Under the pieces are notes generated by a model. The model ran no database searches. It worked only from the letters and a program-made list of their open reading frames with translations, and was not told the DNA's origin. 64,000 nt of DNA, from contig OW569344.1 in the NCBI GenBank assembly GCA_937625935.1, positions 310,001-374,000 on the forward strand, given 5' to 3'. The DNA is from Tetramitus jugosus (lineage: Eukaryota; Heterolobosea; Eutetramitea; Acrasida; Vahlkampfiidae). Shown here piece by piece: positions 49,201 to 56,907 of this stretch (position 1 is the first letter of the stretch; every line of letters starts with the position of its first letter). The translations under genes and the position numbers were made by a program.

Positions 49201-50267
49201 ATGATAACGAACCTAGAGAATGTCAAGTTGATGACCGTCGGTGATGGTGCTGTAGGAAAGGTAAATTGAGACATTTCATTTTGTTCTCTCATCATACTCC
49301 GCATGAGACATGTTACTCACACCCCACTTTTCATTCATCCAACCACATATAGACGTCACTGCTCATGTCCTATGCTCAAGACACATTCCCAACTGAGTAT
49401 ACACCAACTGTATTTGATAATTATAACTGTACTATGGTTCTCAATGATAAAATCAATGTTTCGTTGGGACTGTGGGATACTGCTGTATGTGGGTCATTTG
49501 TTGCTTTTTTTTTGGGTCGAGACTGACAAATTTGTCACATTGTTCAATTTCGTGTTGAACTGTTTTTTTTTTGAATACCAATGTACTAACCGATAAATAA
49601 TAATACGTGTAATGATAATGATAAAACTCGATATTAGGGTCAAGATGATTTTGAACAAATGAGACCATTGGCCTATCCAGGAACTCACGTATTCCTCATT
49701 TGTTTTTCATTGGCCAGCTCCATTTCACTATCAAACGTTAGACACAAGTGTATGTTGTTATATTGATTGTTCTCAGAACATCCCAGATGACTCACACCTA
49801 TACTTTTTTTATATACGTGATGAATGATCCATTCATTGGCTTGTTCTCTCACTCATCATGTATCATTGTGTGTGTGTGTGTGTGACAATACAGGGATAAA
49901 AGAAGTGCGTTCCTTCTCCACTGATGTGCCAGTTGTGCTCTGTGGCACAAAGCTCGACTTGTTCGAAGATGAGGCATTCAAGAAGCAACTCGAAGACAAG
50001 GGTGTCGATTCATGTGTCGATGAAGAAGAAGTGAAAAAAGTGGCAGCAGAGATTGGTGCCAGTGCATGCATCAAGTGCAGTGGTAAGACGCAGAAGAACA
50101 TGTCCGAAGTGTTTAGACAGTGTGCCATCGCAGGACTCGTATTCCAAGGCGTTCTCAAATCACCTGACAACAACAACAACAATAGTGGCAACAATGGAAA
50201 GCCGAATGAACGTGGTGGTACAAATGGTGCAGGAAACAATAATGGTGGTTGCTGTATCATTTGTTGA
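49201..50267 (+). CDS. RAC: Rac/Rho-family small GTPase
   Basis: Four exons: 49201-49260, 49353-49484, 49638-49749 and 49894-50267. Introns are 92, 153 and 144 nt with GTAAAT, GTATGT and GTATGT donors; the total is 678 nt, or 225 aa in one frame. P-loop G-D-G-A-V-G-K-T spans the first junction. Next are switch [10 protein letters not shown], switch II W-D-T-A-G-Q-D-D-F across the second junction, C-G-T-K-L-D-L, and C-S-G-K-T. The third junction restores R-H-K-W-I-K. An Asn/Gly-rich hypervariable tail ends in C-C-I-I-C, a CaaX prenylation signal with one extra Cys. Rho-specific insert residues (about 122-140) are present. It should control actin and motility. Confidence 0.95.
49867..49884. repeat. 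(TG)9 microsatellite in the GTPase intron 3
   Basis: Nine TG units lie about 10 nt upstream of the intron 3 acceptor of the Rac/Rho gene, in the place of the polypyrimidine tract. Length variation here might affect splicing. Confidence 0.85.
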
Positions 50268-50693
50268 GAAAAGAGTCGATACTAGTCTCCATGTCTTTCT
50301 TCACAGTGATGTACAGGCAGTGCTGGACAGGATTAACCGGTCACTACAAAATACCTTGAACGACTACTAATAATGTACTAGTTATCACCATTTGGTCAAA
50401 AAAGAATGGTGACAGCAACAACAGCAACAACAACAACACCTGAATGAAAAACTACCAGAGATATTTATGATAAATGATGATGATAATGATGATAACAACG
50501 ATAATAACAACAATAATAATAACAATGATGACGACAACGACAATAGTCATTGCACTAGAAGAGGTAACTCTCTCTCGTACTTGCTGTGTGAGCTCAATCA
50601 CAAGTTACAGACAATATTTTTAAGTGACACAAGTAGTCACAACACAATTAAACAATCCAAAATTCTCTAAAAATTACTTTTCGCAATACTTGC
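50268..50693. other. 3' region between convergent genes with a hairpin and a GAT/AAC repeat
   Basis: About 425 bp. TCACCATT (50385-50392) and AATGGTGA (50405-50412) form a perfect 8-bp stem with a 12-nt loop. After it comes CAA/GAT/AAC/AAT simple sequence (50420-50545). The frame through it is low-complexity Asp/Asn and probably not a gene. Confidence 0.5.
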
Positions 50694-53156
50694 TCACTCA
50701 TATCTGCGATGTTTATGCTTGTGCTTTGATGATTTGTGTCTCTTCTCGTAGCTACTACTACTTTCATCGCTAGAAGAATAGCGATGTCTCTTCCTCTTCT
50801 TGTCACGCTTGCGCTCTTTCCGTTTCCTCTTTTCCCTTCTCTTCCATTTCTTTTCCCTTCTCCTTTGATCTTCTTCGTCATCGGATGAACTAGAGTCTGC
50901 CTTATTGCCCAGAAGCCGTTTCACTTGAGCGATTTGAGATTGTAGTTGAGCAAGCTTCGTAATATTAGGATCATTCACTATTCCAGGAACGGCGGAAATT
51001 GAACTTGATGGTGGAGTGACGATCGTTGTTGGTTGTTGGTCTCTTGAAGTTGGAGGTTGTGCCTGTTGTTTAAGCAACTCAAATGGAAATGCTTCTTCTT
51101 CCTCTTCTTCTTGTTCTTTGGGTGGAGATACAATGAGAGGTGTTGTGCTGGGCGGAGTGATACCTTGAGAAGGCGAGTATGGTTCGGAGGGAGGTGCACT
51201 TGTCTGGTCGTCATCTCCAAAAACTGATTTGAAAATGTCCATGGAAGGTCTATGAGTTACAGCAATCTTCTCAATGTTTGTCGTACTTTGGAGTGATTGG
51301 GTGGAACCGGCTGTTGTTGTTGACTGCTTATCGGATGGCAGCTTGAAACCGCCGAATAGAGAGTCATCAAATATGGAATTTGCTTTGCCCTCTCTCACAC
51401 CTTGTGTTCCTTTCGTGGGAGCGTTGGGCTTTGGGTTGGGGACGTTTAATCTCTTGCATAGAAGAGCCTCTGGATACCAGTCAAAGATCTCACGAGTTGT
51501 CTCCTTTGGAATTGTTGCTTCTTTGTTACTGATCTTTGTACTGCTGGGTATTATCGTATCTTTCTGTACCTCTCTTTGATGGTTTAATTCTTCATTTCGT
51601 TGCAGGCCATATTTCATGCTGCTTGTTGAACCTGTGTCAGTGGCTTTCACAAACCGATTTGTCATCACAGATGAGAGCTTATCTCTCATTTCTTTGGTTT
51701 CTTCAGACCACAACAGGGGTTGAGCTCTATGAGTGGTGTCAGAAGCTTGCTGTGACTGATTTGCTTGCACTTGCTTCTGTTTTGCTATACCTTGAATCCT
51801 AGCTCTGTCCTCTGGTTTCAGGTAACTCCAGAATGGATCTGAAAACTCATCTTCTTGACACTCTTCTTCCTTGTTTTCTCCCAATAGTACTGCCCTCTGA
51901 TGGATACTGTCTGCACTCAATTGAATCCTTGTTGGAACTGCAGTAGCTCGACCGATGCTGTCATCAGGAATCTTGAACCGACGTCGATGAGAACCAAGCA
52001 CAAAATCAGCAGGCACTGTAATCATTGGAAACTTTGATAAGACATTTTCATAGTACATATCCTTTGATTTGACAAACGTTGGAAGCCGTTGTGGTTTGGG
52101 TTGAGCAATGAGTCTTGCGTCTCTTTCACTTGCTGTCATTTCAAAATCATAGTCGCTCCTATCCAACTGAGAATAAACACTGTCCGGATCAGATGCATCA
52201 TCCCACTTGCCCATTCTCATAAAATTCTTGTTCTTAGAGTTGACAAGTACTTGTTTCTCTCCGGAGGAAGAAGTTAATCGTTGATGGTCAATGAATCCCA
52301 TGCCGTGCTGGTTGTTGTTGCTGTTGTTGACTGTAATTGTATGCTCGTTGATCGTGTTCAATCGATGGATTGGCTGCTTCCACCATCCAATATTCTTCAA
52401 CAGTTGATGACCAATGGATTCATTTCTCTGTTTGAGACTGTGTATGAGTTGATTGACAGATGGCTCGCCATGAGTATTGCGATTGTGCTTCTCTTGTATT
52501 GTGAATCGATCACCAATATCATCATTATCATCATCATCATGATGAGTGACCATGGCACTAGTCTGACCAAACAATGCATTCAAATGAATCTCATCCAATG
52601 ATTTCTCCTTTTGTTTCCGAATGGGCACGAGTCGGTGGCTAGAATCTCTCATACTACTACTACTACTACTATTACTACTATTACTACTACTACTACGGTT
52701 CATCATCCAATCTTCTACATCTTCATCATCAACGATATCTGACAATTCAATCTTTTGTTTATACTCAGTATCATCATCAATCTTCTCCGTCTTTTGATGA
52801 TGCTGATGACTAATGAAAGACCTTGGTGTGAATCCCTCCTTGGATCCCACAGTGTTGAAATAACCGGCAGAGAATCCACCAGTGAATGCACCATGAAATC
52901 TCCTTCTGCCTTGATCATCGAATGCATATGAACTTTGATTCTTTAGTTTTTGAATGGTGGATGAATCATTATCTGTTGCAGCAGACTGCTGTTGTTGTTG
53001 TTGTTGTTGTTTTGATCTCACAATTGGTGTTCCATAATATGTTTGTATGATTCTGGTGGTTGATGATGAGGATGATGGTGATGATGACCCTAGTTGTTGT
53101 TGTTGTTGTTGTTGTTGCAAAATGTATTCTCGCTTGATGAGTCTGTTCTTATCCAT
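50694..53156 (-). CDS. GPATCH1: GPATCH1/TGH-like spliceosomal protein with degenerate G-patch
   Basis: 820 aa. The N-terminal DUF1604 signature is strong: R-R-R-F-H-G-A-F-T-G-G-F-S-A-G-Y-F-N-T-V-G-S-K-E-G. Where a G-patch is expected (about residue 250) the protein has I-G-H-Q-L-L-K-N-I-G-W but then W-K-Q-P-I-H instead of the glycine-rich end. The middle has P-E-D-R-A-R-I-Q-G-I-A (a region in GPATCH1 before the tail). The C-terminus is basic with R-R-R-E-K-K-W-K-R-R-E and an Arg/Ser/Lys/His tail. GPATCH1 acts in late spliceosomes with the helicase DHX35; G-patches normally switch on DEAH helicases. Glutamine runs sit in the first 90 residues. Confidence 0.85.
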   Translation of the reverse strand: MDKNRLIKREYILQQQQQQQQLGSSSPSSSSSTTRIIQTYYGTPIVRSKQQQQQQQQSAATDNDSSTIQKLKNQSSYAFDDQGRRRFHGAFTGGFSAGYFNTVGSKEGFTPRSFISHQHHQKTEKIDDDTEYKQKIELSDIVDDEDVEDWMMNRSSSSNSSNSSSSSSMRDSSHRLVPIRKQKEKSLDEIHLNALFGQTSAMVTHHDDDDNDDIGDRFTIQEKHNRNTHGEPSVNQLIHSLKQRNESIGHQLLKNIGWWKQPIHRLNTINEHTITVNNSNNNQHGMGFIDHQRLTSSSGEKQVLVNSKNKNFMRMGKWDDASDPDSVYSQLDRSDYDFEMTASERDARLIAQPKPQRLPTFVKSKDMYYENVLSKFPMITVPADFVLGSHRRRFKIPDDSIGRATAVPTRIQLSADSIHQRAVLLGENKEEECQEDEFSDPFWSYLKPEDRARIQGIAKQKQVQANQSQQASDTTHRAQPLLWSEETKEMRDKLSSVMTNRFVKATDTGSTSSMKYGLQRNEELNHQREVQKDTIIPSSTKISNKEATIPKETTREIFDWYPEALLCKRLNVPNPKPNAPTKGTQGVREGKANSIFDDSLFGGFKLPSDKQSTTTAGSTQSLQSTTNIEKIAVTHRPSMDIFKSVFGDDDQTSAPPSEPYSPSQGITPPSTTPLIVSPPKEQEEEEEEAFPFELLKQQAQPPTSRDQQPTTIVTPPSSSISAVPGIVNDPNITKLAQLQSQIAQVKRLLGNKADSSSSDDEEDQRRREKKWKRREKRKRKERKRDKKRKRHRYSSSDESSSSYEKRHKSSKHKHKHRRYE

Positions 53157-53315
53157 GGTCTAACACTCATGATCATCAGGAATCGTGTGATGCTTTTGCT
53201 TGTTTTTGATCAAACAACAAAAACCATCATAAAACACGCAAAAAAATAACACAATCATCAACCTCGTTTCGATAGATATATATTTGAATCATCATCATCA
53301 TCAATCACAAACAAC

Positions 53316-54236
53316 ATGATCTCATTTGCATTCGTGTGTGCAAGTAATCAAAACAGATCCATGGCTGCTCATTCAGCCTTTCTAGAGAAATCAATCTTTC
53401 AAACCAACAACAGTAGTAACAACAGTAGCAACAGCAATCCAAACACCACACAAAGAACAACAATTATTCACAACAATGTTACATTTACAGTCAAGAGCTA
53501 TGGCACGGGATCACAAGTCAAATTGCCTGGTAAGACACTTGCAGAACCAAATACTTATCCGTTCGGTACACCGTACATTGACATGTACAATGATTTAAAG
53601 AAGAAGGATGAGAGATTCTATGTTCAAAACGGGTTGTTGCCCATGTTGAAACGAAATGCTGGAATCAAGATGGCACCAGAGAGGTGGCACGAGAAGGATC
53701 GACCCTTTCACAACATTGTCTTCACGTTTGAAGACAGAGTGTTTGATGCCGTAGTGGACTCGATTGTTGGTGGTTATGGAACACAGTTGGCTGATCAATC
53801 CACAGCAGGTGACAATAGCAGTAGCAACACTAACAGTAGTAGCAGTAGCGGTAGTAGTAACAGTAGTAGTAGTAGCAATCTCAATGACAATAGCAATTCC
53901 ATCACAAGATATTGCAGTGGACCTGTTCACGTTCTCAATTTGAATGTCAAGGACAATCATGAAGAAGCACAGAAGAATGCAAAGATTGTGGCTGATTTGT
54001 GCGAAGAGTTTATACTGCACACGGCAGACATGATTCACAACAATAGTAGTAGTAGCAACAACAACAATAAGAATAGCGTGGATAGTACAACGGATAGGAT
54101 GAATGATGATAATGATGATCAGTATCCTCAAACAGCCATGTACGATGATTGGGAGAGCGCCATTGATCCATTGATACGAAAGTTTGAAAAGATGTACAAG
54201 AAGCGCATTTATCACCTCGTTCTATTCGAGTCATAG
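53316..54236 (+). CDS. SSU72: SSU72, RNA polymerase II CTD Ser5-P phosphatase
   Basis: 306 aa, over 100 longer than the family norm. The active-site loop V-C-A-S-N-Q-N-R-S at residues 7-15 has Cys8 and Arg14. Y-G-T-G-S-Q-V-K-L-P-G, M-Y-N-D-L, Y-V-Q-N-G-L-L-P-M-L and F-T-F-E-D-R-V-F-D (general-acid Asp region) follow in order, then V-K-D-N-H-E-E-A and the C-terminal Y-H-L-V-L-F-E-S. Three Asn/Ser runs (about residues 33-50, 165-195, 240-262) are inserted in loops. Family role: Ser5-P removal during Pol II 3'-end processing. It diverges from GPATCH1 by 159 bp. Confidence 0.94.
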   Translation: MISFAFVCASNQNRSMAAHSAFLEKSIFQTNNSSNNSSNSNPNTTQRTTIIHNNVTFTVKSYGTGSQVKLPGKTLAEPNTYPFGTPYIDMYNDLKKKDERFYVQNGLLPMLKRNAGIKMAPERWHEKDRPFHNIVFTFEDRVFDAVVDSIVGGYGTQLADQSTAGDNSSSNTNSSSSSGSSNSSSSSNLNDNSNSITRYCSGPVHVLNLNVKDNHEEAQKNAKIVADLCEEFILHTADMIHNNSSSSNNNNKNSVDSTTDRMNDDNDDQYPQTAMYDDWESAIDPLIRKFEKMYKKRIYHLVLFES

Positions 54237-54333
54237 TATCATGAAACTGAACGAACAACCCTCTTGATATGTTGACCAACATTTACTCAGTAGATAATAA
54301 AAACAAGAATCTGAATAGCGCACTTGGGTTTTA

Positions 54334-54860
54334 TTATTGCTTCATTTTTGATAGACCGTGCTTTTGCATGGTTTCTTCAATTTGTTCCACAGACAACTCT
54401 CTCATGTCATACTCTCGAGTCACGAGTCCACTTGGATCATAAATGATCAACTTTGGATACTCACCAATGAACATGGTTTGCAATCCAGTGCTAATTAATA
54501 AAGAGAGTGTTGTGTGTGAGAACTGTGTGTACAGTGAAACAACAAATATGCACCAACAACCAATACTATGCAACAACATCACTCATACTATTTCATAGAT
54601 TGTTTCATGATAAAGTCTCTTGCTCCAGAAAATGCGTTCAAACATGGCCCAATGCATGTTTCAATTCTTGCCAAGTCCTTTTGGTCTTGGAATGGCTTAT
54701 CAGCAGCATTTGGATTAATGTACTCTCTAAACTTTTCTTCGACAGGTTGTTGTTGTTGTTGTTGTTCATTGGCCAATGTTGGTTGAATCATCATGGTCAT
54801 CATGACAACTATGGTGACAAGGAGCGCAAACAATAAAAATACAGTTCTTTTCATCATCAT
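54334..54860 (-). CDS. SELENOM: SELENOM/SELENOF-like ER thioredoxin-fold protein with Cys in place of Sec
   Basis: Two exons, 54860-54589 and 54490-54334, with a 98-nt GT-AG intron (donor GTATGA) in phase 2 that creates Y-T-G-L-Q; 142 aa. A signal peptide (V-F-L-L-F-A-L-L-V-T-I-V-V then A-N-E) is followed by a Gln run. The redox motif is I-E-T-C-I-G-P-C-L-N, and mammalian SELENOM has E-T-C-G-G-U-Q-L-N. The end, with Y-P-K-L-I-I-Y-D and L-S-V-E-Q-I-E-E-T, follows the family. No TGA lies in frame. Role: ER redox or folding, by family. It lacks a KDEL-type tail. Confidence 0.83.
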
Positions 54861-54929
54861 GATTCGTTATTTCGTTGTTATTGTGTTTCTGGGTTGGTCA
54901 GTGTTTCTGTTTGAGTTTTGACTTTGCGT

Positions 54930-54981
54930 GGTGGTCATCAACTCCGAATCAGAATCTCCACACAATCGGAGTTTCGCCACC
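54930..54981. other. Perfect hairpin with two stems between two minus-strand genes
   Basis: GGTGG (54930-54934) pairs with CCACC (54977-54981), and inside it AACTCCGA (54940-54947) pairs with TCGGAGTT (54966-54973). The loop is 18 nt. It lies between the NOB1 stop and the SELENOM-like start, both on the minus strand, so it may be in a UTR. No SECIS core (ATGA...GA quartet) is present in the right places. Confidence 0.55.
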
Positions 54982-55070
54982 AATAAAAATACTATCGAAT
55001 ACACGTGTACTTGTCGTCCAGACCAATACAATGCAAGCATCGTCATCTTTTTGTTGTTAATGAAGTTTAT

Positions 55071-56705
55071 TTAAGCTCTGTTGCTCTTTTTCTTCTTGTT
55101 TGCACCAGTCTTGATGCTTTCATTTGGATTCCTGCGTCCATAACCGTTCCAGACTCTGTTGAAGCGTTCATAGGGTCTGCCCTTGTGAGCTCCACCTGCA
55201 AAGGAACTCTCAAATGTGTACTCTGGTTCCCAGACATCGCCACCAAACGAATCAGTTCCACCTCTCTTGGACAGTGAAATCTTGGACTTGAGTGGTTTGC
55301 CTTCCTTGAAGAGAGAGAGTTGATCTTCACGCAAGATGGGATCACGTGAATTTCTACCACCCTTTGGCAATGGAATCACATACTTTGCACCTCTCGTGTT
55401 AATCTTTCTCTTGGGGTTGTAGTAGAACTTTGCTTCTCCCTTGTCATTGATGACACAAGACACCTTCTTCAGAGTGTCGTTACCACAGTTTGGACAAAAG
55501 ATTCTTCTCTGATCAGGTACCAGTGTGTCACATGCATAACAACGGTTGACGAATCGAGTCAAATGCCGAATACGTCTTCCATCCACAGAAACAAGATTGA
55601 GACCAATGTGCAACAACACGTTTTGCATGGAGAAATCTGTTGTGATACATCCGACTTTTCTCTCGGGAACAATGACAGCAGGGGTAGCTGTAGAGCTGTT
55701 ACTGCTGCTACTCTCTGTATTGTTGTTGACCACATGATCAGTGATAGCAGCGGATTGATCATCCCACTGTTCATCATTTCCCTCCAAACTCCTATTCTTG
55801 TATCGATCAATATTGTCGTGTGTGATCCATTCACCACCTTCTTCTTCATTGTCCTCATACTCGTCATCACTATTTGCTTGATATTCCTCTTCTTCTTCTT
55901 CTTCATCATCATCATTCTTGTTGTTGTTCACCTTGGCACCATCTGCACCCTTTCTAATGTTTTTAACAACCTTTTTTGGAGTTTCCCATCCATCGTCTTC
56001 TTCTTCATTCTCTTGATTGAATTCTTCTTCTAATTCTTCTTCTGATTCTTCTTCTGACTCTTCATGCTCCACACCACTCAACTCCTTCAACAATTCTGTA
56101 AATGGAGTCAATTGCACCTTTCTGTATCCATCAATAGCAAGGGAAGGTGGTTCTGGTTTAATGTTCACATCTCCATTCACTTCCAATTCCAATTCATAGG
56201 TCAATGCGAGAACACTCAAATCAGTCTTACTCAACCCAGCATAATCACCAGTCTTTTGAGCATAATTGTTGACAACAGCCATGGATTCACTCGTAGGATT
56301 TCTCACCTTGATCTCAAATGGGAAAATCAATAGCTTTTGTTTTGATTTGGATGATTTGATTTCTGTGAGAACGAGAGGTGTCGTATAGAACTCACTTCCA
56401 TACTTTTCCAACTTTGCTGAATGGATAATGGCACCAGAATCAATGACAATCTTTTTTTGAATGGCAAGTGATAGATTTGATTGTTGTTGAGAGTCGGTCA
56501 AGTATGGTACGTAGTTGGCTGAAGGAGTAGCGGATGTAATTGTTGATGATGACTGTTTTTTAGATTGCAACTCGACGTACATGGGCGAGTGAAAAGAAGT
56601 GGTGATTTCCTGTGTGGCTTTTTCTCCGAGTTCATTCGATGCCAATGGAACACTCCATGCATTGGTGTTGTCCTCGTGTTGTGTACTAGCGGTGGTGGTG
56701 CTCAT
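55071..56705 (-). CDS. NOB1: NOB1, 20S pre-rRNA endonuclease (PIN domain, zinc ribbon)
   Basis: 544 aa. The PIN domain begins I-V-I-D-S-G-A-I-I (catalytic Asp), continues with V-L-T-E-I-K-S and ends with T-G-D-Y-A-G-L-S-K-T-D-L-S-V-L-A-L-T, carrying the further acidic residues. An acidic region of about 170 residues follows. The zinc ribbon is C-Y-A-C and C-P-N-C. The C-terminus has R-G-A-K-Y-V-I-P-L-P-K-G-G and F-N-R-V-W-N-G-Y-G-R-R-N-P-N, family marks. The enzyme cuts site D to mature 18S rRNA. The ATG at 56705 is clear. The acidic insert is longer than usual. Confidence 0.96.
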   Translation of the reverse strand: MSTTTASTQHEDNTNAWSVPLASNELGEKATQEITTSFHSPMYVELQSKKQSSSTITSATPSANYVPYLTDSQQQSNLSLAIQKKIVIDSGAIIHSAKLEKYGSEFYTTPLVLTEIKSSKSKQKLLIFPFEIKVRNPTSESMAVVNNYAQKTGDYAGLSKTDLSVLALTYELELEVNGDVNIKPEPPSLAIDGYRKVQLTPFTELLKELSGVEHEESEEESEEELEEEFNQENEEEDDGWETPKKVVKNIRKGADGAKVNNNKNDDDEEEEEEEYQANSDDEYEDNEEEGGEWITHDNIDRYKNRSLEGNDEQWDDQSAAITDHVVNNNTESSSSNSSTATPAVIVPERKVGCITTDFSMQNVLLHIGLNLVSVDGRRIRHLTRFVNRCYACDTLVPDQRRIFCPNCGNDTLKKVSCVINDKGEAKFYYNPKRKINTRGAKYVIPLPKGGRNSRDPILREDQLSLFKEGKPLKSKISLSKRGGTDSFGGDVWEPEYTFESSFAGGAHKGRPYERFNRVWNGYGRRNPNESIKTGANKKKKSNRA

Positions 56706-56907
56706 TTACGATTTATTGTTGTTGTTGTTGTTGTTAATTGAGGTTAATTGAGGTTGGTGGTGCGCAGGAATTTGCCGACTTTTTCAGCTGCTTCAATTTG
56801 AGAGTTGGTGTTTTCACACTCTGCAATTCGATTGAAGGTTCATTGTCGTGAAATTCTTTTCCGCGCCCAGAACACAAGAAGTCAAGAAAAATAAAATCAA
56901 GCATAAC

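Noticed and set aside
50467..50670. Asp/Asn-rich frame downstream of the GTPase
   Set aside because: It is simple GAT/AAC repeat sequence in a 3' flank with no other coding signal.
53595..54215. 206-codon minus-strand frame opposite SSU72
   Set aside because: It is a shadow of the Asn/Ser repeats, rich in Ile/Thr/Val; the plus strand has complete SSU72 motifs.
54930..54981. SECIS element for a selenoprotein
   Set aside because: The hairpin lacks the ATGA/GA quartet in either orientation, and the nearby gene encodes Cys with no in-frame TGA.
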